Of a stretch of DNA of 8,861 bases, positions 1 to 8,694 are shown piece by piece. Both the position numbers and the translations under genes were made by a program. A model generated the notes under the pieces. It saw only the letters and a program-made list of their open reading frames with translations, did no database searches and was not told where the DNA came from. Position 1 is the first letter of the stretch. Each line of letters opens with the position of its first letter. The stretch is from contig DDYW01000201.1 of NCBI GenBank assembly GCA_002348185.1, positions 1 to 8,861 of the forward strand. The letters run 5' to 3'. This DNA comes from Candidatus Hydrogenedentes bacterium UBA2224. GTDB lineage: Bacteria > Hydrogenedentota > Hydrogenedentia > Hydrogenedentales > SLHB01.

Positions 1-7
1 GGCGCTT

Positions 8-19
8 GGGACATGTCCC
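8..19. repeat. 12-bp perfect palindrome GGGACATGTCCC
   Basis: The sequence GGGACATGTCCC is a perfect inverted repeat, and a second TGTCCC half-element follows about 12 bases later (26-31). Small GC-rich palindromes of this form occur as dispersed intergenic (REP-like) elements in some environmental bacteria, but only this one site is visible here. It could also be a protein-binding site. Function is unknown. Confidence 0.4.
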
Positions 20-116
20 CGTTCTTTGTCCCGGGGCTGCAAAACGCCGCGATGCTGTCGCATCGGTTTCTGCTGTCCGGCGCCCGGGCTCGGGGTTCTT
101 TTCGAAATGTCACGGT

Positions 117-147
117 TTGACGTTGCGTAATCGGCCGAAAGTACGAT
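117..147 (+). promoter_or_regulatory. Weak candidate sigma70-like promoter
   Basis: TTGACG at 117-122 resembles a -35 box. TACGAT at 142-147 resembles a -10 box, with a long 19-base spacer; TACGAT is repeated at 147-152. It lies about 100 bases upstream of the start at 247 and is the only plausible promoter seen for the + strand pair. The spacer is longer than optimal, so this is tentative. Confidence 0.25.
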
Positions 148-231
148 ACGATTGAAACTGGATGCACGGAGCGGGGGAATCTCCTGCGGGCCTGGGTATC
201 TTCGCGGGAAGCCCCCGGCACGATGTCCGGA

Positions 232-244
232 AAGGAGTGGGAGG
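232..244 (+). promoter_or_regulatory. Ribosome binding site deciding the start at 247
   Basis: AAGGAG at 232-237 lies 9 bases before the ATG at 247, and a second purine run GGGAGG (239-244) abuts it. Both lie downstream of the in-frame ATG at 223, so the 247 start is preferred over the 8-residue-longer version. The 247 start also gives a cleaner signal peptide, with basic residues followed by a hydrophobic core. Confidence 0.65.
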
Positions 245-246
245 TT

Positions 247-987
247 ATGGGTTCTGTTCACCGGCGGGCGGTACGGGTGGTTCTGGGGACGGTAGTTGCG
301 TTCATTGTCGCGTATCCGGCGCTGGGCGCAGGAAACGGCAGCGCGGCGGAGACGGCGGCTGCGCCTCCCCAGGAGATGAAGGGCCTGAAGCTCCTGCATT
401 TTGAGGACTTCGAGAAGGGCCCCGAGGCCATCGCGAAGCAATGGAAGCCCACTGACCCCAAGGCCTGGGCCGTGATGGAGGACGGCGCGGGTCACGCCTA
501 CGCGCTGACGGGCGCCAGCGACTACACCCCTCCAGTTCGTTCGCCTCACAACATCTCGCTGCTCAAAGACCTTGAGGTGACCGATTTTGTTCTCCAGGCG
601 GACATGAAACAGACCGGGAAGGAGTACGGTCACCGCGACATGTGCATTTTCTTCGGATACCAGGATCCGGCGCATTTTTACTACGTGCATATCGCGACCA
701 AGGCCGATCCCCACGCCCATTCGGTGTTTATCGTCAACGACGCCCCGCGGGTATCGATCGCCACGGAACGCACCGAAGGCGCCGACTGGGGGCTGGATGT
801 CTACCACAAGGTGCGCATCGAACGGGACACCACCTCGGGCGCGATCAGAGTCTTCTTTGACAACCTGGACCAGCCGATCATGACCGCCGAGGACAAGACA
901 TTTCTTCACGGCAAGGTCGGATTTGGCTCGTTTGACGACACCGGCAACGTGGATAACATTGTGGTTTGGGGGAAAAAGAAGGAGTAA
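247..987 (+). CDS. Secreted concanavalin/LamG-like (DUF1080-like) domain protein
   Basis: A 246-residue exported protein. Residues 1-28 form a signal peptide: a basic start (HRRAVR), a hydrophobic core (VVLGTVVAFIVAYPALG) and probable cleavage near ALGA. A short Ala/Pro-rich linker follows. From about residue 45 a single beta-rich domain begins with the phrase HFEDFEKG, then a Trp pair near QW and AW, alternating strands, and ends in GKVGFGSFDDTGNVDNIVVWG. This ending is typical of jelly-roll domains of the LamG/DUF1080 (3-keto-disaccharide hydrolase-like) class, which bind or act on carbohydrate outside the cytoplasm. I see no catalytic residues I can name, so binding or structural roles are equally likely. 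The TAA stop lies 43 bases before the hybrid kinase start on the same strand, so the two may be co-transcribed. Fold class is moderately sure; function is not. Confidence 0.82.
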   Translation: MGSVHRRAVRVVLGTVVAFIVAYPALGAGNGSAAETAAAPPQEMKGLKLLHFEDFEKGPEAIAKQWKPTDPKAWAVMEDGAGHAYALTGASDYTPPVRSPHNISLLKDLEVTDFVLQADMKQTGKEYGHRDMCIFFGYQDPAHFYYVHIATKADPHAHSVFIVNDAPRVSIATERTEGADWGLDVYHKVRIERDTTSGAIRVFFDNLDQPIMTAEDKTFLHGKVGFGSFDDTGNVDNIVVWGKKKE

Positions 988-1030
988 TTGCGCAAGCACT
1001 GGGCCTGCGGCCACGGGGGAATCTGCCTGT

Positions 1031-3520
<2,490 letters not shown>

Positions 3521-3551
3521 CGCTGTTGCGTCCGGGCGAGCTGGCCGCCGT

Positions 3552-5519
3552 TCACTTCGTGGATGCCGCGAACTCGTACGCGCCGATGTCGGGCGCGTTT
3601 CCCTGGGGCACGGGCAGGCCCGCGAAATCCGCGGGGCGGGGATACAGGGCCTCGACCGCCCGGGCAGTGTCTATGCAGGGCGAACCGGGTGTCAGACGGA
3701 AATCGAGCGCGTCGATGTTCGCGAGGCCCGGCTGCGCGACGATGGAATGCGCTTCGAGGTTGGTCAGGGCCCGGTAGGCCTCGAATTCGGCCATCGTGAA
3801 CGGGTGCTCGGAAAGCGCCACCATCGTTCCTTCCGCCTGGTACCAGCAGTTGTGGTCCATGACCATGCCTTTCACCTGCTCGAGGGGCCAGCCGGGCGCG
3901 TAGAACGCGTTGGTCTTTGCCTCGTAGAAAATATTGTTCAGTATGTAAAACTCGGACTGTTGCGCGGGGCTGGTATAGAAGCACAGGTGCCGTCCGCTCG
4001 GGTCGGGGCGTTGCGCGTGGCCCCAGCCGTGCCCAGCGTTGATGCACGTATTGTTGATGAACCAGATGTGATGTGTCTTCGAGGTCTCGGGGCGGTTCCA
4101 GTACTCGAATGAATATTCACAGTTCCAGACCAGGTTGTTCTGGTACACAATGTTGAATTGCGCGGAGTCTCCGCCGCTGCTCTGGTGCGTCATGGCGGCG
4201 TCGTAGACCTCCCAGAACCGGCAGCGCTCGACCAGGCAGTCGTGGGCCGGGCCCCAGAACTCCACCCCGTTGCCGAAGCGGACCGTGCGGTCGCCCCCCA
4301 TCTGATCGCCGCCGCCGATGTAGCCGAAATCGCAGTCGCGCACGATGATATGGTAGGTGCTGCCTCCGCCGACGCCGTGCGCCGCGCCGTACAGACACGC
4401 GAGGTTCTCGAAGAGCACGTGGTGCCGGTTCTGCTGGTTGATGATGTGATCGCGCAACGCGCATTCGATGGATTCATACCGCTCCGCGGGGTTCTCCTCC
4501 GAGTACACATACACGGCGAACCCGGCCTCGTCGTACCAGTATTCGTCCTGCTGGTCGAGGTCGTCGCGATTCCAGACCTTTACCCCGCAGTGGGGGCCGT
4601 GGTTGAATATGATGTTGCCCACGTCGCGTGGAATCAGGCCCCCGCCCAGCCGTTCCAGGCGGATAGTGTCCAGGTACAGGGTCACCCCGGCAGGCAGGCT
4701 ACCGCCCAGGACGAAGTTGAGACGCCCGTCCCCCGCGGTCTCGACGGCGCCGTAGGTCATGGTGTGCACGGCCCATTCGGGGGTTACGGGGAAGTTCCGC
4801 GGATTGCGTGGATGGGCGTATCGGGTCCACGGCGCGCCGCTTTTCATGAGCACGGGCGGATACATCTCGAACGGGGCCGAGGCCCGCACCGCCATTGTCA
4901 GCCGGTAGATCCCGCCGCGTTCGACGGCGAACCCGCTCGTATAGAACTGGATGTGATGCGGCTCGCTGCCGGACGCCTGACAGGCGATACGAACCGCGCC
5001 GGGGCTGCCCTCGACGCCTTCCGCCTCGCGTCCCACCGTTATCTGCGCGCCGCCTTCCGCGTGGACCGACCAGCCCTGCGTGTCCGTGTCGAAACCGGGG
5101 TTGGCGAGCAGGTTCTCGATGCCGGAAACGTCGCCGGGCGCGACCCCGCCCGCCGACCAGAGGTTATCTCCCGCAGGGCTCCAATCGCCGGGGGCATCCT
5201 TCGCGATCGAGCCCAGCAACAGAGGTTTCGGACCTTCGCCGTACGCGCCGTAGGTGATGTATTCGCCGTCCTCGCTGCCGTTCTGGGGCACGAGCTGTCC
5301 GCGCCAGGCGTCGCCCCGCTTGAACAAGACCGCGTCGCCCGGCGCCAGCGGATGCGCGTTGACCTGCGTCAGGCTCGCCCACGCGTCCTGCGGAGACCGG
5401 CCGCTGTTGTCGTCGGAACCGGCGTTGGCGACGTAATACGTCGCGGCAAATGCCACCGGCGCGCACGCGAGAAGAGCCACCGGGATTACACCCAAAAACC
5501 GGACCCGATGCGATGGCAT
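3552..5519 (-). CDS. Secreted right-handed parallel beta-helix protein with inserted carbohydrate-binding-like domain
   Basis: A 655-residue exported protein. A signal peptide covers residues 1-25, with cleavage expected after AFA before ATYYV. Residues 26-103 carry the familiar N-cap of secreted beta-helix proteins (TYYVANAGSDDNSGRSP and PGDAVLFKRGDAWRG). Residues about 134-292, from NLLANPGFD to LYLDTIRLE, look like a CBM4/9-type carbohydrate-binding jelly roll inserted before the helix proper. Residues about 295-600 form beta-helix coils rich in Asn, His and Cys (for example HHVLFENLACLYG, YHIIVRDCDFGYIGGG, CLVERCRFWEVYDAAM). The C-terminus (LDFRLTPGSPCIDT to DIGAYEF) is the usual closing motif of the group. 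Such proteins often bind or cleave acidic polysaccharides, but no polysaccharide-lyase catalytic set can be assigned by eye. It follows nikR by 66 bases on the same strand; a small GC hairpin without a U-tract lies in that gap (5543-5555). The stop converges on the kinase stop. Confidence 0.9.
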   Translation of the reverse strand: MPSHRVRFLGVIPVALLACAPVAFAATYYVANAGSDDNSGRSPQDAWASLTQVNAHPLAPGDAVLFKRGDAWRGQLVPQNGSEDGEYITYGAYGEGPKPLLLGSIAKDAPGDWSPAGDNLWSAGGVAPGDVSGIENLLANPGFDTDTQGWSVHAEGGAQITVGREAEGVEGSPGAVRIACQASGSEPHHIQFYTSGFAVERGGIYRLTMAVRASAPFEMYPPVLMKSGAPWTRYAHPRNPRNFPVTPEWAVHTMTYGAVETAGDGRLNFVLGGSLPAGVTLYLDTIRLERLGGGLIPRDVGNIIFNHGPHCGVKVWNRDDLDQQDEYWYDEAGFAVYVYSEENPAERYESIECALRDHIINQQNRHHVLFENLACLYGAAHGVGGGSTYHIIVRDCDFGYIGGGDQMGGDRTVRFGNGVEFWGPAHDCLVERCRFWEVYDAAMTHQSSGGDSAQFNIVYQNNLVWNCEYSFEYWNRPETSKTHHIWFINNTCINAGHGWGHAQRPDPSGRHLCFYTSPAQQSEFYILNNIFYEAKTNAFYAPGWPLEQVKGMVMDHNCWYQAEGTMVALSEHPFTMAEFEAYRALTNLEAHSIVAQPGLANIDALDFRLTPGSPCIDTARAVEALYPRPADFAGLPVPQGNAPDIGAYEFAASTK

Positions 5520-5526
5520 ACGCTGG

Positions 5527-5536
5527 TTCCTCCTCT
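5527..5536 (-). promoter_or_regulatory. Strong ribosome binding site for the beta-helix gene
   Basis: On the - strand the sequence AGAGGAGGAA lies just before the ATG at 5519, with the GGAGG core 9 bases upstream of it. It is the strongest Shine-Dalgarno match in the window. It fixes the start and indicates that the beta-helix protein can be translated independently of nikR. Confidence 0.75.
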
Positions 5537-5585
5537 GCCCGGGCCCGCGGCCCGATTGACCCCGGCGATCGCGACGCTCCCCGGG

Positions 5586-6002
5586 TTACGCCAGGGCTCT
5601 CCCGGTGCTGCTCATGGACAACGTGGCGTGCAGCACGCCCTTGAGCTGGTGCAGGGCGTCCGTCAGGGCGCGAATCTGTCCTGCCCGGCCCCGCACCATG
5701 ATCATTTCCGCGCACAGATGATGCGTCAGGTGCACGTGCGTGCTCGCCATGATGGTACCCTCGAAATCGTGCTGCAACTCGATCAGTTTCTCGGAGAGAT
5801 TCCGCGAATGGTGGTCAAACAGGAGCGTGACCGTACCCAGCGCCTCTTCGTTCTTCTCCCAGGCTTCGGCGACGAGCCGGTCGCGGATCATGTCGCGGAT
5901 GAACTCCGAACGGTTGCCGTAATTGCCTTCCGCCACCATGCGTTCCAGTCGCTCCAGCAGCGGTTTCTCGATCGAAAAACTCAGGCGGGCAAGTTCCGAC
6001 AT
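5586..6002 (-). CDS. nikR: NikR-family nickel-responsive transcriptional regulator
   Basis: A 138-residue protein of the usual NikR length. Residues 1-45 form a ribbon-helix-helix DNA-binding domain: the strand LARLSFSIEKPLLERLERM, then GNYGNRSEFIRDMIRDRL, matching the NNRSE-x-IRD signature. Residues about 55-135 form the ACT-like metal-binding domain. The four nickel ligands known from E. coli NikR (His76, His87, His89, Cys95) correspond to His78, His89, His91 and Cys97 here, seen in QHDFEG and STHVHLTHHLC. In the family, nickel binding to the tetramer switches on DNA binding, usually repressing nickel-uptake genes. Here no nickel transporter, urease or hydrogenase gene is in view; the ATG overlaps the wzt stop as TGATG, so nikR is translationally coupled to a polysaccharide exporter. 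Two possible targets are its own unit, through a candidate operator at 8438-8465, and a distant nickel locus. The frame continues upstream inside wzt to 6458, but family length and the ribosome site fix the start at 6002. Confidence 0.94.
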   Translation of the reverse strand: MSELARLSFSIEKPLLERLERMVAEGNYGNRSEFIRDMIRDRLVAEAWEKNEEALGTVTLLFDHHSRNLSEKLIELQHDFEGTIMASTHVHLTHHLCAEMIMVRGRAGQIRALTDALHQLKGVLHATLSMSSTGRALA

Positions 6003-6015
6003 CACGGGACTCCCT
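6002..6015 (-). promoter_or_regulatory. TGATG stop-start overlap and ribosome site of nikR
   Basis: The wzt stop TGA (6004-6002) and the nikR start ATG (6002-6000) share one base. AGGGAG on the - strand (6015-6010) lies 7 bases before the ATG, inside the last wzt codons. This arrangement normally couples translation, so the regulator should be made in proportion to the exporter ATPase. Confidence 0.75.
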
Positions 6016-7309
6016 GCGGTGCGCCGTCTGCGTCCGCTTCTTCCAGGCTCCATTCCGAGCGCAGCTGCACCACGCCCTCGCGCTGCGGCAGCTCGTCTCC
6101 GGCCGTCACCGGCGCCACCGTCAGCGGGATGCCTTCGACAAAATCGACCTCTTCGGGGCCCGCTGCCACCCGGACATCCATGCGGTATTGCCCCGGACTG
6201 AACACGTTCTTGAGCCGGGCGGTGAGCGCATAGACGCCCCCGCCCCGCATCTCCAGACGGTCCAGCACATACGACGTGCCGATCGTGCCCAGCACCAACC
6301 CGTCGTCGCGGCGAAACTGGACGGTGACGGTGTAGTCCGGACGTGATCGGCGGGCGCGGCAGATCAGACAAAGCCCGAACGGTTCCTCCATCAGCACAAA
6401 CCCCGCCGGTTCGCCGTGGCGGTTCAGGACGTCCACGCGGAAGACCTCGAGGTCGCACGGATAGCGCCGGTGAAATTCGGGTGGGATCAGCGTCCCGGGC
6501 AGGACGGCGGTCGCGCGCGCCAGGTACGTCTCAACCACATCCGCAATGGGGCCGCGTCGCACAATGCGTCCGCGCTCGAGCAGGATCCCTGAATCGCACA
6601 GCGCTTTCACTGCCTGCATGTTGTGCGACACGAACAGGACCGTCCGTCCGCCGCCTGCCACGTCTTTCATCTTGCCGACGCATTTCTTCTGAAACTCGGC
6701 GTCGCCCACCGAGAGCACCTCGTCGACGATGAGGATTTCGGGTTCGAGATGCGCCGCGACCGCGAAGGCCAGCCGCACGCGCATGCCGTTCGAGTACCGT
6801 TTGACCGGCGTGTCGAGGAAGTCGTCCACGCCCGCAAACTCGACGATCGCCTCGAATTTCCGCCGGATCTCGTCTTTTCGCATGCCCAGGATCGCCCCGC
6901 TGAGGAAGATGTTTTCGCGGCCGCTCAGTTCGAGATGAAACCCCGTGCCAACTTCAAGAAGCGACCCGATACGGCCATGGATTTCGGCCCGGCCCCGCGT
7001 GGGCTCGGTGATCCGCGCGAGGATCTTCAACAGCGTGGATTTGCCGGCCCCGTTGCGGCCCACGATCCCCAGGACGTCCCCTTCGTGGACGTCGAGGTCG
7101 ATGTCGCGCAGCGCCCAGAAGGTGCCCGGCGGGGTCTCGGGATCGTGGCCGCCCGATTTCGCCGCCCGGCGCTGGCGTGAGGTGTTGCGCAGCCACGCGG
7201 GGAGCGTGGCGAGCGTGTCGCGAAACGTGCGGTAGACCTCATGGGTCTCGCCGAGCCGGTAGCGCTTTCCCAATCCGCGAACTTGAATGGCAATCTTGTC
7301 GGTGCTCAT
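6002..7309 (-). CDS. wzt: ABC-2 polysaccharide (O-antigen type) exporter ATPase, Wzt-like with C-terminal carbohydrate-binding extension
   Basis: A 435-residue cytoplasmic ATPase that energises polysaccharide export through the Wzm channel. The nucleotide-binding domain covers about residues 5-245: Walker A GRNGAGKST (84-92, Lys90); ENIFLSGAILG after the Q-loop region; signature YSNGMR (172-177), the SNGM variant usual for Wzt/TagH/KpsT exporters; Walker B ILIVDE (192-197); and switch His229 in VSHNM. The N-terminal insertion (about 20-62) before the FWALRDIDLDV strand is normal for this family. Residues about 245-435 are the extra C-terminal domain that in Wzt proteins recognises the finished glycan or its terminal modification; its presence points to O-antigen-like cargo rather than teichoic acid or simple capsule. 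Start ATG 7309 gives the standard MSTDKIAIQV opening. A TTG 54 bases upstream would overlap wzm by 8 bases and is less likely. No glycosyltransferase lies nearby in the window. Confidence 0.95.
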   Translation of the reverse strand: MSTDKIAIQVRGLGKRYRLGETHEVYRTFRDTLATLPAWLRNTSRQRRAAKSGGHDPETPPGTFWALRDIDLDVHEGDVLGIVGRNGAGKSTLLKILARITEPTRGRAEIHGRIGSLLEVGTGFHLELSGRENIFLSGAILGMRKDEIRRKFEAIVEFAGVDDFLDTPVKRYSNGMRVRLAFAVAAHLEPEILIVDEVLSVGDAEFQKKCVGKMKDVAGGGRTVLFVSHNMQAVKALCDSGILLERGRIVRRGPIADVVETYLARATAVLPGTLIPPEFHRRYPCDLEVFRVDVLNRHGEPAGFVLMEEPFGLCLICRARRSRPDYTVTVQFRRDDGLVLGTIGTSYVLDRLEMRGGGVYALTARLKNVFSPGQYRMDVRVAAGPEEVDFVEGIPLTVAPVTAGDELPQREGVVQLRSEWSLEEADADGAPQGVP

Positions 7310-7355
7310 CAATTTCCACTGTTGCGGGTCGCGCGCGGCGGCGCTGCGCCCGGGT

Positions 7356-8252
7356 TTACACAATGTCCGCGAACGTGCGTTCCATGCGCTTGAAATAATA
7401 TATCCCAGCGGCCAGCATCACCACGGTGACCGCGGTACCCAGCACGAACAGGTCCCAGGGGGGCGCAGGTGCGACCGTCACCGGCTGGCCGGGAAGCAGC
7501 TCGACGCCGTTCAGATGGCGGAACAGGGCCCAGCGCGTGCCTTCAACCACCGCCGCCATCGGGTTCAGGGCGTAGACGTAGCGCCACGCGCCCAGCGCGT
7601 CTTTGACGGCGCTGTACGGCGTAATCACCGTGAGAAACATCCAGAGCTGCACCAGAAACGGAACGATGTGCCGGACGTCGCGGTACTTGACGTTCAACGC
7701 GGCGAGAAACGAGCCCGCGCCGAAGGCCGCCCCGCACGCCAGCACCATGAACACCGGCAGGAGCAGCCACGACGCGCCCGGGACGATCCCGTAGAAGAAG
7801 CCGAGCGCCAGAAGCATGACAAACGCGATCGCGAAATCCACTAGGGCGGCCGCGCACGGCGTTGCGGGCACCATCAGGCGGGGAAAGTAGATCTTTGTCA
7901 GCATCGGGGCGTTCTGCACCATGCTGTTGCTCGCCTGCGTGATCGACGACGCGAAATAATTCCACGGCAAGAGGCCCGCGATGTAAAACAACGGCCCCGG
8001 CAAGCCGTCCGACGAAAAGTCCGCCACGCGTTGAAAGAGGATTGTAAACACCAGCATCTGGCACAACGGCACCAGCACCGCCCACGCCGCGCCCAGCAGC
8101 GTCTGCTTGTACTTGATTTTGACGTCGCGCCACACCAGAAACCCGAAGAGTTCGCGGTACTGCCACACCTCGCGCCAGTGCACATGCATCCATCCCCGCG
8201 ACGGCTCTATCACGTGCACTTCGCGCGGCATGTCGTCAACGGTTTGGTTCAT
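7356..8252 (-). CDS. wzm: ABC-2 polysaccharide exporter permease, Wzm-like
   Basis: A 298-residue inner-membrane permease that, with the downstream ATPase, moves lipid-linked polysaccharide across the cytoplasmic membrane. The N-terminal cytoplasmic part carries the family hallmark YRELFGFLVWRDVKIKYKQT (32-51), followed by LLGAAWAVLVP leading into the first membrane segment. About six hydrophobic segments are visible: near residues 53-76, 86-107, 133-155, 160-185, 195-215 and 268-290. The conserved NPM motif (LNPMAAVVEGTRWALF) lies in the loop between the last two. The basic tail YYFKRMERTFADIV is typical. Start ATG 8252 is chosen because GGGAG lies just upstream and the protein then opens like its relatives; an in-frame ATG at 8408 would add 52 residues unlike the family. 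It is the first gene of the - strand unit, with 46 bases between its stop and wzt. Confidence 0.94.
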   Translation of the reverse strand: MNQTVDDMPREVHVIEPSRGWMHVHWREVWQYRELFGFLVWRDVKIKYKQTLLGAAWAVLVPLCQMLVFTILFQRVADFSSDGLPGPLFYIAGLLPWNYFASSITQASNSMVQNAPMLTKIYFPRLMVPATPCAAALVDFAIAFVMLLALGFFYGIVPGASWLLLPVFMVLACGAAFGAGSFLAALNVKYRDVRHIVPFLVQLWMFLTVITPYSAVKDALGAWRYVYALNPMAAVVEGTRWALFRHLNGVELLPGQPVTVAPAPPWDLFVLGTAVTVVMLAAGIYYFKRMERTFADIV

Positions 8253-8295
8253 GGCTCTCCCGGCGCCCCACAATGCGACGCAGTTCCCTCGCGTG

Positions 8296-8325
8296 ATTGT
8301 ATGCCGCGTCTCCAAAACGGTGCAA
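8296..8325 (-). promoter_or_regulatory. Second, weaker candidate promoter for wzm
   Basis: On the - strand, TACAAT at 8301-8296 is a good -10 match, with TTGCAC at 8325-8320 as a poor -35 at 18 bases. Transcription would begin about 36 bases before the wzm ATG. It is closer to the gene than the 8435-8463 promoter but weaker in its -35 box. Confidence 0.25.
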
Positions 8326-8434
8326 CCGGAGAACGCCGGGGCCTGACGGTCTCCCCATCGTTGCGCTTCCTTCCGCACGCAGCGCTGCCACCCCCCATGC
8401 GCCGACACGCACGCTCTGGTCTGCCCTATCCCGC

Positions 8435-8463
8435 ATCATATGATCTCCGTATCCGGATGTCAT
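8435..8463 (-). promoter_or_regulatory. Candidate sigma70-like promoter of the wzm-wzt-nikR-beta-helix unit
   Basis: On the - strand, ATGACA (8463-8458) and TATGAT (8440-8435) each match five of six positions of the -35 and -10 consensus, and the spacer is exactly 17 bases. It points toward wzm, with a predicted start near 8428 and a leader of roughly 175 bases. The -10 box sits in the 10-bp palindrome ATCATATGAT (8435-8444), so a -10 sequence also exists on the + strand, but without a matching -35. Confidence 0.45.
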
Positions 8464-8465
8464 CC
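8438..8465. promoter_or_regulatory. Candidate NikR operator
   Basis: On the + strand the element reads ATATGA-N16-TCATCC; on the - strand GGATGA-N16-TCATAT. Compared with the E. coli NikR operator GTATGA-N16-TCATAC, 10 of 12 half-site positions match with the correct 16-base spacing. It covers the -35 to -10 region of the candidate wzm promoter, where a bound repressor would block RNA polymerase. The same bases also form the promoter boxes, so the two matches are not independent, and NikR operators outside enterobacteria can differ. Confidence 0.3.
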
Positions 8466-8577
8466 TCGAAGGGAGGAAGATCCTTGCTGCTCGCGGGATA
8501 CGCTCGACGCCAATGTGGTTGCCGTTGACGAGGACCCTTAGGAATGACCCGCGGGCCCGGCGGTCGAAGGGGGAGCG

Positions 8578-8694
8578 GTAGACGCGGTGGACGGGATGGA
8601 CGAGATGGACGCGGTGGACGCGGTGGACGCGGTGGACGCGGTGGACGCGGTGGACGCGGTGGACGCGGTGGGCAGGATGGATGCAGTGGACGCC
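8578..8694. repeat. 9-bp tandem repeat array, 13 units
   Basis: Thirteen consecutive 9-base units with consensus GTGGACGCG. Six units in the middle (8614-8667) are identical, and the outer ones vary (for example GTGGACGGG, ATGGACGAG, GTGGGCAGG, ATGGATGCA). The unit is three codons long, so either strand stays open: Val-Asp-Ala on + and Thr-Ala-Ser on -. Identical central units with degenerate flanks suggest recent slippage expansion. The array begins about 325 bases upstream of wzm. Confidence 0.95.

Larger units (their letters stand above)
1..246. other. Non-coding leader upstream of the secreted jelly-roll protein
   Basis: I could support no gene here. All three + frames are open for the first ~110 bases, as expected for GC-rich DNA, so a cut-off C-terminus of an upstream gene cannot be excluded, but nothing recognisable is encoded. 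The stretch holds a 12-bp palindrome near its left end, a weak candidate promoter around 117-147, and the ribosome site for the gene starting at 247. The short + strand frames that begin at 162 and 223 are not supported as separate genes. Confidence 0.5.
8253..8577. other. Intergenic regulatory region upstream of wzm
   Basis: About 325 bases without a convincing gene. It contains a promoter overlapped by a NikR-operator-like element (8435-8465), a second weaker promoter (8296-8325), and the wzm leader. A short - strand frame (8439 to 8236, 67 codons, Arg-rich, with GGAG 5 bases before its ATG) runs into wzm out of frame, but it looks compositional rather than real. If the open frame at the right edge is a gene, this interval is a divergent control region. 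Confidence 0.5.

Noticed and set aside
923..1030. Upstream in-frame extension of the hybrid kinase
   Set aside because: It would overlap the end of the preceding gene out of frame. The family-like start MNCDFC at 1031 has a ribosome site, and the extension has no domain.
3521..3551. Bidirectional terminator between the convergent kinase and beta-helix genes
   Set aside because: The 31-base gap shows no stable stem followed by a T-run on either strand.
4158..6233. 691-codon + strand open frame across the beta-helix and nikR region
   Set aside because: It is antisense to a recognisable beta-helix protein, all of nikR and the end of wzt. Its product is Arg/Ala/Val-rich with no domain.
6003..6458. 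Extended 290-residue version of NikR
   Set aside because: The extension lies inside wzt coding sequence in another frame. NikR proteins are about 130-140 residues, and a ribosome site precedes the ATG at 6002.
8253..8408. 52-residue N-terminal extension of Wzm
   Set aside because: The added residues are unlike the family. ATG 8252 has GGGAG just upstream and gives the usual N-terminus.
8236..8439. 67-codon leader frame with GGAG five bases before its ATG
   Set aside because: The product is Arg-rich, resembles nothing, and would start inside the candidate -10 box. It is probably compositional.
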